64,000 bases of DNA from Saccharina japonica (Eukaryota > Sar > Phaeophyceae > Laminariales > Laminariaceae). How positions within the stretch are numbered: the stretch's first letter is position 1; each line of letters starts with the position of its first letter. The translations under genes and the position numbers were made by a program. This document shows, in pieces, positions 1-12,700 of the stretch. Below the pieces are notes generated by a model. The model worked only from the letters and a program-made list of their open reading frames with translations, was not told where the DNA came from and did not search any database. The stretch lies in NCBI GenBank assembly GCA_008828725.1, contig MEHQ01000969.1:419551-483550 (forward strand), read 5' to 3'.

Positions 1-73
1 ATAATAATAATAATAATAACAATAACAACAAAAGTCTGCATTCAATATCCAATGGCATGATTTCGTAGCTTAC

Positions 74-157
74 CTTCTGGATGAGCTTCGCCGCTTTCTT
101 CTGGTTGCGCTTCGAGTTCTCCATGATCCGCGTTATCTCCTCCTTCCGCATTTTCGC
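74..157 (-). CDS. Coiled-coil gene exon 16 (last exon in window)
   Basis: 84 nt, phase 0-0, acceptor TTTTTCAG, donor AAG|GTAAGC. Encodes AKMRKEEITRIMENSKRNQK and then KAAKLIQK. Its GT donor shows that the gene continues beyond position 1. Confidence 0.85.
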
Positions 158-3100
158 CTGAAAAAGAACAAAAATGTGAAACGAGCAGCAACGCGAGCGG
201 AATCCATGGGACAGAAATAGGGACAGATTGGTGTACAGGAGGCGACACCACTCGATAATTTCTTATTTCGGGCCTCTGGTTCGAATCCTTATGTAAGGCA
301 AGGTGTATTCTAATTTTAGTTAAAAAAAATGACCACATTCTTCTTATCTTCGCCTGCAAAAATGAATATTCCCAAGTTCTTAGGAGTTGTCGCGAACCAC
401 TCCCTGACCCGAATTATATGAATAATTTTGATTAAATTTTAATGTACACAGGATCCTTGTATTTCGGATCAGAGTGGTACACGAAGTTTCATCATAAGTA
501 TTGTAAGTTTGGGTGAGGTGGGGTAACATGGTTCCAGACTGGTGGTCAGAAAAGAGAGAAGAAGTTCGGGTGGGACCGTGAGACCACCAGCGGAAGCAGG
601 AGGCCTCATCCAATCCAATGCTTAAATGGAGTGATCGGGACATACCAGGTGCAGAATACCATAAACACTTTCGATTAAGTTTTAATATACAAACGCTCCT
701 TACTTTCCGGATCAGAGTGATACTACTAAATGCCCCCTATAAAAAAATACTGGTATGCGTACAGAGGTATGGAGAAAATAAAAAAGGTGAGTGTGTCTAT
801 GCAGCGTTTTTAAGATGCAAGGATAGAGTTTTGATATTTTCTATTGGCGGATGACTGATCGAGACTTTGAGCTGAACGCTACCGGAGACCCTAGCATAAA
901 AATATAATACTAGCTTTATTTTAGCGACACCCACACCTGACCACCACCATAAAGACTTCCACGCTGCAGCTGCAAAAACCACGCGAGTTTCTTGGCTGAC
1001 ATTAAGGGTGAGTTGTCAGACTACTACGATTTTTGTACGAGCAATACCTACAGGGTACTTTCTTCTAAAACGACGCTCGGCGACCTTACATTGTTGCTGA
1101 AGATCCACTTGGCATTCCCACAAGCGCGACCAATGTCCGCTGTTCCTGCGAGTGAGCTACGTACTACGTGCTCAGCCAAATAATATGAACCAAAACGCCG
1201 AATTCTCTCTATAACAACAAACTGCAGATTATCCTTATGTCGGTTCCCGATCCCGAATAATCTTTTCCTTTTCTTTTCTAGACACCTCGAGAAATAATAT
1301 CAATAGGGAGGTCTCGAGAATACGGAGGCGTGGATAAGCCACCACCCTTTTCCGGCTGTGCTCAACCGTGCACAACACACCTAATTTTTTTGCGAGTGCT
1401 TTACGCCTCGCAAGCGCGCCAATTTCGGGCCATCCGCACGCCGCGCTCGTGCACGCACGCGCGCACGCGCGCCGCACGCGTCCCTTCTACGGTATCATAG
1501 CGCCTGCCATGCGAAAGACCTCTGCCCTGCACCGGCCCCTGGTCGGTACTGGCTTTGAACGCTCCCTAGGAGTACGAAATAGAGCATTCGTCGCCTTTGA
1601 GAAGACGAGTTCAGTTTTTTATTTTCCCCACCCCATCTATTATCTTCGCCCTTATTTGCTCTCTCCGTTCTACTTACAGTCGAAACTCAGATCCGGGGCC
1701 ACACAGCAAGCCTTTCCCCCCCCCCCCCTCTTCCCCCCAGCACGGTATGTGCCTTGCAATTATATCGCGAGAAGGGTCCAACGCTTTGTTCCCTCGCCGA
1801 CCCGCGTCGAACAGTGCCTACCACACGCTATAACAGACGCTCTCCACGGTTGGTGCCATTTTGAGAATATACAAGCCGATACGGAAATCGACCCATGACA
1901 CCAAAAACGCTAGTGGTAATCGAGGTCAATCACTAGACCGTCGGGGCTCTTCTGGCTATGCGGTCGAAACAACGTTGACATTGTCCGTGTGTGCGTCCCA
2001 ATTTGTTTTTAAATCATTTACAGTACCTCCGTTGCAGCCTTTCGTCTCTGGGCGACCATTTCCTCCTTCCTGGTGGTCATCTCCTCCGTCCTGCGGTCGG
2101 CCTCCTTGATCTGCCGAAGGGTTTCCAGCCGCTTGTATTCCTGCATGGTTAGGCCGGGGTGGTGGCAGTTAGAGGCCGAACAATATGCACACCTGTAAGC
2201 AGTAGACCTTTCAAGGAAGATGTATATATATGTATATATCTTCGTGATCTTGTAAGATCTAGCTCACGTTGCCGGGTGGGGATCCGTATAATCTGCATGA
2301 TCTACTGCAAGCGCGTGTTTTCCTGGGTTGGATCTGTACTGTGTAGATCTTGCATAACCTGTCACAACGGCAGGTGATGAACTAAATTATCTGTAGATAG
2401 ACAGATAGATATAGATAGATAGATAGATAGATAGATAGATCATTATCTGTTCCGAGGTGTGAAAATGTGCCACGGAAACCGAGAGGTGGGGTGGTCGAGG
2501 GTGGGAATGGTGGATGGCTGGGGTTGGTGGGGGTAGTGATGATCTACATCTAGAGTAAAAGTCGTTGCTTACGCTAGTGAATCATTCACGAAAGGACAAA
2601 AACGTTTTTTATTTCTCACGCTGACAGTCTATGTACAGGGGAACAATTCAATCTGAAGCAGGAACCCGGACCAAGAAGTTGTTTCTTCCGGCAACGGCAT
2701 TGCACTCCCCCGATTATGATGTAAATGGAGGTGGAGGTTAGGGGGGGGAAATTGAGTCGTAAAACCGAGCACGGAGCACTTGGTCTCAAGCCAAACCATG
2801 GCAGAGAATGAGCGGACAGTAAACATAAGCAATCCACAGGAGATAATAATCGTATATTTAACTCATGTTTATCTGCGATACGTAGCTGTATTCGCTTGAG
2901 GAGTTTTTAAATTGTAAAAATAATACCAGGGTTGTTCACGTGTCGGGTCAAACCTCGCGGGTCAGGTCGGGTAAGGGTAAAGGGTAAGCGTGACCCGACC
3001 TGAACCGTGAAATTTTGAGAACGTCTTCACCAGACCCGGCTCAGACCCAGTCCGACCCGACCCGACCCGACCCGACCCGACCCGACCCGACCCGTGACAT

Positions 3101-3697
3101 CTAAAAACAATTATTACCCGACCCGCGCGTCGGGTTATGATCAGTAAAGAGCCCTGAAAAATACAATGGTTGGGCAGCACTCCTCAGCTGTGGAGCCGCT
3201 GTCAGTGACCAATAAAAGTGTATCCCCTACCGCGTCATGCCTCCGCCAGATTTGTTTTTCAGGCTCTGTTACGACGGGAAGGAGGGTGACCACGACTACT
3301 ATACAATTACACCCCTTCATACGAACAAACGTGTGCGTCTGGCCGGTATCTGCAAAGCGTCCCTCCCCCCTTTTTAAAACCGTTTACGCTACTACTGCAG
3401 AAAAAAAGTGTCCCGTACTACGTACGTAATCGCACAGAATAGTGCGCCCTTCCCCCAAAACAAATGGTTGCAGTTCTTGTAAGGGGTTAATAACTACCCA
3501 TCTGACCGGTCATAACATAAAAAACGAAACAACGTGGTGTAGAGTCTGATGTGAATATCTCGAACGCGGATTAAATTATATGCCCGGTCAAAGCAGTACC
3601 TGGTATCATATAGCCCGGATACTTTCATCTCATGATGGTTCAACCGGTGCTACACTTGCTGCCGTCGTCGTTTTTTTGGTGGTACAGGCCACAACAG

Positions 3698-3736
<39 letters not shown>

Positions 3737-6700
3737 ATCGGTCGCTCAAAACAAAAGCAGGAAAAACTCCAAACCAAAAGTGAACAACAACAACAACAAC
3801 AACAAACATGTTTTTTTTATTTACCGGGGGGTATATATATACACAATCAACCCAACATAAAATAAAATAAATGAAACGACGTGAACAGCATGCGACCGCG
3901 ATCGCAACTGCAAGTATAATAGCGGCCAGCTGAAATTTCTATATACCTGGATGCGCTGAATGCGGTTGACGTTCTCCGTCTGCCATCCCCCATCGCCAGG
4001 AGATTTAGCACCCCGAGGACGTTTCGATCGGATCGGTTTTTTCAGGGACGATTTTTCATCGAGGGAGACGCGAAAATAGGACAGCGATGTTAGAACGGAT
4101 AGGGGGCGCCCAAGTGTTCACTTAGCGCGAAGGGGGGGGGTGTATTTCATTTTCATGCATGGCCGTAGTCGTATGACCATAGACCCTCGCATCCCTACAA
4201 TGCCGGGACGGAGCGTGTTGGGTTTTCACCGACCAGGGTGCCAGGCGAGGATCCCCTGCCGGCGCAAGAGGCCTTATCCAATCCACCAGTGCTTACCTTA
4301 ACGGGTCCACGGTAGGGAGATAGAAATACAACGGGAATCGTTGACGAATGCCCGAGTGTGTACGGTAAGGCAATGGTCCAACTATACCTATCAGGTGTGA
4401 TGCTTGCATGCAGCCGTAACATATTATTCACAACAAACAATATAATAATATAACACATGTCTCCTACCAATATACTTCCGTATGTACAGTAGTGGTCGAA
4501 TAATGCGATCGTTGAGCTGATCAACATAACGGGGACCGCGACATTTGCTCAAGAGCAACGGGTTGTTGGAGTTCGTTGACATAATCGCGCATGAAAACGT
4601 GAAAAGTGACTATTCGTACCGTAAATCGACTATTAACCCCTTAAGAACTGGTCCCACGAATATGGGGACAAAGTACTTGGAATTAGTGTAGGACATTTTT
4701 TTCAGTTCTGAATGGGTTAAGGCCAAGTGGAGAGGATCAGCGCGAGTGTACTTACGGTCGAATAGCTGAGGAAAAAAAAAGAGGATTCACAAAATATTAG
4801 ACGAGACTAGAGGATTGCTTTCCTTCAGCGCAGTGGAAGCGCGACCAGGGGATGCATACAGCGCAAACCCATCCAAGCGTCGACAAAAATGTGTCCGCAT
4901 GGCATTATTCTAAACACCCATGCGCGTAAGCCTGGGAAAATAGTGTGTGGCTGACTCCTTGTCCACTGCCACAAAATTTTCAGGGGCAGGGGGGGAAGCA
5001 GTCAACGTCATGTCCAACTCCTTGTTAAGTGCGGCCACGACTGCTTTACGCACTTGCACAACAGAAAGCCAGGGGGGCAGTGAGCGATAGCAGATGTCTC
5101 GTTTGTCGTTCGCGGTTGGTTGTGAAGTGCATCGGCTGTTTGATCGTGTAGCCAGTGCTAACTGTCATTCCAACGATCTTTTGTTCGTTTTCCGGACCTT
5201 CAGTTGCTTCTGCAGCTCGTTCCGCTCCTTTTGGATGTATCGCTCTCGCGCTCTCCTTTCCAGCAGCTGCTTCAAATACTCCTCCTCCTGAAAGCGCCAG
5301 AGAGAGATGTGGGAGGCATGCATCGCGGAAAGCGCGAAAGAGCGCGCGATTTTAGCCAAAAACAACCACCACCATCACCACCAACAACGCCAACACCACT
5401 GCCACTAACACCCCACAACCGTCGCCACCACCCCAGCTATCACTACTACCACACCTACCCACCACCACCAGCAAAGCCGCACACCAATAAAGTCGGTGCA
5501 AGTCAACGAGCGGTGCTCACAAACGCTGAATGAACCCTCCGCGCGATACGAAATGAAGGCATGTATGTACCGGGGCGGGGGGGGGAGGGGGGGTGTACTC
5601 ATGTCGTGCACGGCCGTAGTCGTATGACCATAGGCCCCCGCATCCCTACAATACCGGGACGGAGCACGTTGGGTTTTCACCAATCAGGCAGACATTGCTT
5701 GCACCAAGCGCGAAGTGCCGTGAGGTATTGGGCGAGTCGCATGGAGGGTGAGCTGCATCCTGCTAAGAACCGCCTCTGAGGCGGACTTGCATATGGACGA
5801 CAGCTTCAATGAGTTAATTTAATTTCTGGTGTGGCCCCTTCCTGAGACAGCAATGGGAGCACTATGTAACTGCCTCGCGGGTGCCTTACCATATACACAC
5901 TACGTGATACGATCATTCCCCTTGTGCGGAGCAAAAGGCTCTCCACCCCGCACAAATGATTTGTCTCGACCGCCAGCTTTGGTGACCGCCAAAAACAAAC
6001 AAAAACGGTACCCTGGTTGTCTAGCTCACGCAGTGAGAGGCGTGTTTTACAGCGTCGTTGCCAACCGACGCCAACCCAACCTATAAAAATATCATATATT
6101 TATAGAGGGGGGGGGGGGGGGAAGGGACGACCCCTGTGACTACGGCTTTTGGCCAGAGCACTGCATGGGAGATAGCTACTACGGAGGACCATAGTAAACA
6201 GGACCAAATATTGATGGTAAAAATAGGGAAATGTATAGGTTTTTGTATGTACCGTAGGTCCTATTTACTAGGGTCTCCCGTAATACTCGTGGGTGTCTGG
6301 CAACAACAACGTTTCAAGACATCCATCAGCCATCTGATCCAACGATATTGAGAAGCTCTTTGCAGTAGTTAGGGAGCTCCAGCAGTGAGAAACTTATTGG
6401 CCCATAAACGGGCAACATCGCCGACGACCCCCTGCTACGATACGTACGTAGAGAGAAAGAGAGAGGGCACTTTTTGGCTGAAGCGTTTTCCGATTGACCT
6501 TCCTTAGCCCAAAACTCGTCGGAAAACAAAAAAAAAAGAAGCATTTCTTGTGTTGCCATTTTTCATTTTTTTTTTCATTCTTATACTTGGGCCATGGGAT
6601 TGATTGTCCATCGGGTTATTTAAAACCGTTTTTAGTTTCCCTTTAACCCATTCAGAACTGAGCAAAACGCATCCCACATTAATTCCAAGTAGTCTGTCCA

Positions 6701-9700
6701 CCCAAAATGGTGGGACCAGTTCTTAAGGGGCTAAAGCCATTTTTAGACTTATTTGTTAGTATAGAGCTCTTCAGGCTAGGAGCCCCAGAAACAAAAAAAA
6801 TGGCGCGCCTCTACGTACCGTGAGGTAGCGTGCGTCGCACCAGTTGATGTTTTTTTGCGGTACGACGAACCGCATCTTACCATCCGTAATCCGCCAAATC
6901 GGTCTCGCCTGTGGGGTATGCTTACGTATATAGCCCTCAAATGTTTCATATTGGTTCGATGCCGAGGGGTCGAGCGGAGCGGATCTACGTTACGACAGGC
7001 ACATGTTGCGATATGTACTGGTACGAAGTTTTTTTTTTGTTTGGGGCTAAAATCAGTTTTTTTACTTACTATTAGTATAGAAATCCTCAGTTTAGGAGCC
7101 CCAGAAAAAAAAAAAAGTGGTGCGCATCTACGTACCGCAAGGTGGCGTGCCTCACCTGTTCAATCCTCGTTAGGCCGGCCTCCTTCCGAGCCTGCTGCTC
7201 GGCCCGCGATTCGTCGAGAATAAGCATCCTCTTTTTTTCTTGGAGGTACCGTTGTCGCGCTAGAAGTTGCCGCTCTTCCTCAGAGCTGGGTTTCAATTCA
7301 AGCAAGTGGTGTTGGGGGTAGAGGGGGGGGGGGTACCAAGCGGGCAGTCGGGCGTACGGTGGGGAAAACAAAAATTAATGAATTAAATAATTAACAACAA
7401 CAAAAACAAGTTATCAGCTTGCGTTGTGGGGGTTGGGAGCTATGTTTCGAGGCGAAAACGAAACCGAAGATTTGTTTTCCCTCGCGCCAAGCGCGGTAGA
7501 TTGAAAACAAAAGATGAATCCCTTATGAAGGGACATCGGGGGCCTTGTCTGGAACGAAGGATAGCACTTGGGCCACGGTAGGTTCCCGTCAGCGCTACGA
7601 TGCGGTGTGTGCACACACGTTCAGCGGTTGTACACTGCATGCATGGAGTACAGATGCATGAAAGCCTTGTATATATACGTCTGCCGGATTTTTCGGAGCG
7701 TTCAAACGTAGAACGGTTAACCAAGGCGTTTCGGAGCAGACTCGCTGTAAAATGGTGAACCAAGGAGCTTCATGCTACGCACAGGCTTGTATAGCTATGT
7801 GTGATACCCTTCGTGCACGCCCCGCAAAGGGTGAAATGAAGCTTGAGAGCGAAGGCGCCACGCATTAATTGAAGCCGTCAGGAAAATGGTTTAATGAATT
7901 TACACTGACTGGCCCCGCTACGAAGAACCAAAACATAGAAACCATATTTACCTGGTATGCATATGTGTTCTCCCCCTTTTGCTAAATTAATTAACTACCC
8001 AACCAAACACGTAACATTATCTGCAGTAAATCCGCCCGTCTTTTGCAAAATTAATTAATTTTACTCCACATCCATCCTTACATACTGGACTGACTATACT
8101 ACTGTATATATATACCATGCCCATAGAGAGAACACGCCTCTCTCTCACCGTAAGTGAGCTATCCTTCGCTTCTCCTCGTGCTCTCCGTGCTTCTGAAAGA
8201 AGTCAGACTTGCGCTGCTCCTCCGCCTGGGCACATAACAGATAGATCATGATCTAGGTCATCTACAGTATAGTTTACCAGGTACATCATAGTTCTTCCGA
8301 TGTGACATGTTGTGCGGGATCTGTACATTGATAGTTCAGATCCAACCCTGAAAACAAAAAGGTGCTATATAGGCTAGATCATGCAGATAATACTTCGGTA
8401 ACGTTCCGTCGACGCATTCATTCGTATATAGTTTGGGATCAATGACCGCCTCTCTGCTGCGATCAAGCCTGAGACTCTCACCCAGGGCTACGACTACGCC
8501 CGCGTTGATTAGCCTGCAATCAACGCGGCACCTCGTCGCCGAGAGTAGATAGATACCCTGGTATTTAAAGGCAGGCCTCTTTTCCCAGCTGTGTGTGGTG
8601 GTCTCGGTCACTATCGCTGCGATAGCGTTCAGAACTGTTTGCGTCTTGTTTAGGTTATTATTAGCATCTCACAGCGGGTGGCCCTCCCGGCGCCTAGTAG
8701 CATACTCCTGCACGAAAAAATGCCATTCAAACTCACTGGTACACAACCACGCTGAAACAAAACCAAGCTCCTCCTTGTCTTCGTTTATAAAACACAAAAC
8801 CACCGCTGTGCTACTCAGTCAGCGCTGACTTAGTAGCTCAGTGGCTTATCCTTGATAAACAAACAGATATATGCCAGGTATATAATATATACCTGGTATA
8901 ATTTATAGACGTAAACGCCTTACCATTGCCGCCATCTTGAGGTTGTCTTGGATTCGCCGCTTGACCCTAGACCTCCGCTGTCGAAGGAGGATTTTTTCCT
9001 TGGCCTGTTTTTCTTCCACCTGTACCAGCAGCGCACGTACACAACAACAAGTAAAACGGCGATCACATCTGAGGGTTCCATAAACAATGGAACAACGTAT
9101 TCGATCAGAAGAATGTCTTAGATTTGGCATCTCGGAGAGGCCACCTCTCCTTTTCGCTCCCCCTAACCTCGTGAGCAGAGTTGGGCACGAAAATATTGCG
9201 ACCATCCCACCCCCCCAGCAGTAGTAGTATTCATAGGTTTTTGTGCACAAATCATACACAGGTGGTAATCATTGCGCGCTGATTATACGATACGCCAGCC
9301 AAGCGTCCACTCAGCGCGGGGGGGACATACCAGGCGAGGACTCCCTGCCGGCGCAGGAGACCTGAGCCATTGCAATACTTACATTAAATAGATTAAATAA
9401 TCCACGGTAGGGAGAGAGAATACATTTGTGTTTTTTTTTTCCCCCAAAAGTTTGGAATTTAGTTTTCAAGAATCTTCCTCATAGATAGCAAGCGTTGCTG
9501 ATTTTTTCTGGCGGGTGTCTTTGAAATTCATTTTTTTTTTTAATGGAAACTTTGCGTTCCCATTGTCATCGGTCTTGTACGGTGACATTTACGATTCCAT
9601 TTGCCATCGGACAATATGCAGCTCTTATTGCAATCATACATACCATTCACATACTTCAGTATACCTCGTATCACAATCATCAATCATCCCTGAATACTTG

Positions 9701-12700
9701 ACAAACTTATATATACCAGTAACAATGCCGTCCCCCCAATGAATTATTCGGCAAAAAGGTAGCGCCTGCGGGACAATAATAAGCATGCGCAGGATGCCCC
9801 GCGGCAAATCAGCCTAAACTGTGTTGGCCCACCGACCGGCCGGCCGGTACAGGGCAGACCGACGGAACGACGGAACGACGGAACCGCAGGACGACAGAAC
9901 GAAAAGAACACCAAACCTTAAAGTTATCTACAGGTTGTCCAAAAACACTATACATTCGGCCAAGCGTCGGCTTACCTCGTACAGGAACTACTGTAGGAGG
10001 GGAGAGTTGGGTTGGCATGGCTTTAGGATTGGAGATTTTGGGTCGGCACGGGCGAGGTGTATCAAGCAAGGTGTACTTGTAGTCTGCCCCCTCTATAGTG
10101 CCGGTATGCGCCAGCCAACAATACCGGCACTATATCATAGCGGGAAACCGGCACTACTTAACCGGCACCATAGAGCAACCGGAACTACCCAACCGGCACT
10201 ATAGTTAGCAACCGGTACTACTCAACCGGCACTATAGAGGAACTGGCATTACTCAACCGGCACTATAGAGGAACCGGAACTACTCAACCGGCACTATAGC
10301 TAGCAACCGGCATTACCTGACCAGCACTATAGAGAGACCCGCACTACTCAACCGGCACTATAGAGGAACCGGCACTACTCAACCGGCAATATAGCGAGCA
10401 ACGGGCCATACCCGACCGGCACTATAGAGGAACTGACACTACTCAACCGGCACTGTAGAGGAACCGGTACTACTCAACCGGCACTATAGAGGAACCGGCA
10501 CTGCTCAACCGGCACTATAGAGGAACCGGCACTACTCAACCGGCTCTATAGCGAGCAACTGGCATTACCCGACCGGCACTATAGAGGAACCGGCAGTACC
10601 CAACTGGCACTATAGAGGAACCGGCACTACTCAAACGGCAATATAGAGGAACCGGCACTACTCAACCGGCCCTATAGCGAGCAAACGGCATTACCCGACC
10701 GGCACTATATATAGAGGTACCGGCACTACTCAACCGGCACTACAGAGGAACCGGCACTACTCAAACGGCACTATGGAGGAACTGGCACTACTCAACCGGC
10801 CCTATAGCGAGCAAACGGCATTACCCGACCGGCACTATATATAGAGGTACCGGCACTACTCAACCGGCACTACAGAGGAACCGGCACTACTCAACCGGCA
10901 CTATAGAGGAACCGGCACTACTCAACCGGCCCTATAGCGAGCAAACGGCATTACCCGACCGGCACTATAGAGGAACCGCCACTACTCAACCGGCACTACA
11001 GAGGAACCGGCACTATTCAGCAAGCACTATAGAGGAACCGGCACTACTCAATCGGCACTATAGCGAGCAAACGGCATTAACCGACCGGCACTATAGAGGA
11101 ACCGGCACTACTTAACCGGCACTACAGAGGAACCGGCACTAATCAACCGGCACTATAGAGGAACCGGTACTACTCAACCGGCACTATAGCGATAAACCGG
11201 CATTACCCGACCGGCACTATAGAGGAAACGGCACTAATCAACCGGCACTATTCAACCGGCACTATATATAAAATAGCATGCGTCACCTTTCGTTGCCGCT
11301 CGATCTCCTGCTCCTTCATCTCCGCCATTCTCTTCTGCACACGGAACTGCTGGTCTTCCAAAATGCGTTGCGTCTAACCATTGAACAGCGAGAGGTGCAA
11401 AGAGCAAGGGNGCTGCCCTCATCCCGCTGTCCTCCTCCTTTATTTTGCTCCTCCGCCTCCCCGCCCCCTGCCTCACCCGTTTCCTCTCCACACGCTTCCC
11501 CAACCTTTTCTTCCCCGCCACCATCTCCATCAATTTCCCCGTCAGTTCCTTGCCCGTCCTTTTCCTCCTCGCTGCTTTCCTTTTCCCCCGCACCCCCGCC
11601 CTCTCCCGCCTCACCCTCGCTCTCGTCGCCCTTAAACGCCAAAGGCGCCGTCAACCCCTCGAGGTTGATTTGGTCGTCACCTGTCCCGTCCGCCGTCATC
11701 GGGCTCCCTGTTTTCTGGAACAGGCGGCACCTGTAGCCGGGACGATTGTTGATGACGTCCATGGCTGTTGCGACCCACTTGGTGAGCAAGACGCGCCGAT
11801 CAGATGCAGTCAGCGCGTTGCTCTCCCACAGTTCCAGGTGGACTGAGGAAACTCGGGCGACTAGCTCAATCTCTCCGGCTCTATAGCGAGCAATGGCATT
11901 ACCCGATGTCCGGCACTATGAAGAGGACCGCAGTACGCAAGACTGGCTCTATAGAGAGACCCGCACTACTCAACCGGCACTATAGAGGAACCGGCACTAC
12001 TCAACCGGCAATATAGCGAGCAACGGGCCATACCCGACCGGCACTATAGAGGAACTGACACTACTCAACCGGCACTGTAGAGGAACCGGTACTACTCAAC
12101 CGGCACTATAGAGGAACCGGCACTGCTCAACCGGCACTATAGAGGAACCGGCACTACTCAACCGGCTCTATAGCGAGCAACTGGCATTACCCGACCGGCA
12201 CTATAGAGGAACCGGCAGTACCCAACTGGCACTATAGAGGAACCGGCACTACTCAAACGGCAATATAGAGGAACCGGCACTACTCAACCGGCCCTATAGC
12301 GAGCAAACGGCATTACCCGACCGGCACTATATATAGAGGTACCGGCACTACTCAACCGGCACTACAGAGGAACCGGCACTACTCAACCGGCACTATAGAG
12401 GAACCGGCACTACTCAACCGGCCCTATAGCGAGCAAACGGCATTACCCGACCGGCACTATAGAGGAACCGCCACTACTCAACCGGCACTACAGAGGAACC
12501 GGCACTATTCAGCAAGCACTATAGAGGAACCGGCACTACTCAATCGGCACTATAGCGAGCAAACGGCATTAACCGACCGGCACTATAGAGGAACCGGCAC
12601 TACTTAACCGGCACTATTCAACCGGACTACATATTAAATAGCATGCGTCACTTTCGTTGCTGCCGATCTCCTGCTTCCTTCCTTCCGCATTCTCTTTTCT

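Noticed and set aside
270..300. GGTTCGAATCC, a tRNA B-box-like sequence
   Set aside because: No matching A-box or cloverleaf can be drawn around it.
5405..5683. Recurring frames ending with RDARVYGHTTTAMHDMSTPP
   Set aside because: These are translations of the dispersed family D repeat in reverse, not genes.
10095..12635. Regular repeats resembling a CRISPR array
   Set aside because: Units are contiguous and degenerate, there are no unique spacers and the setting is a eukaryotic intron.
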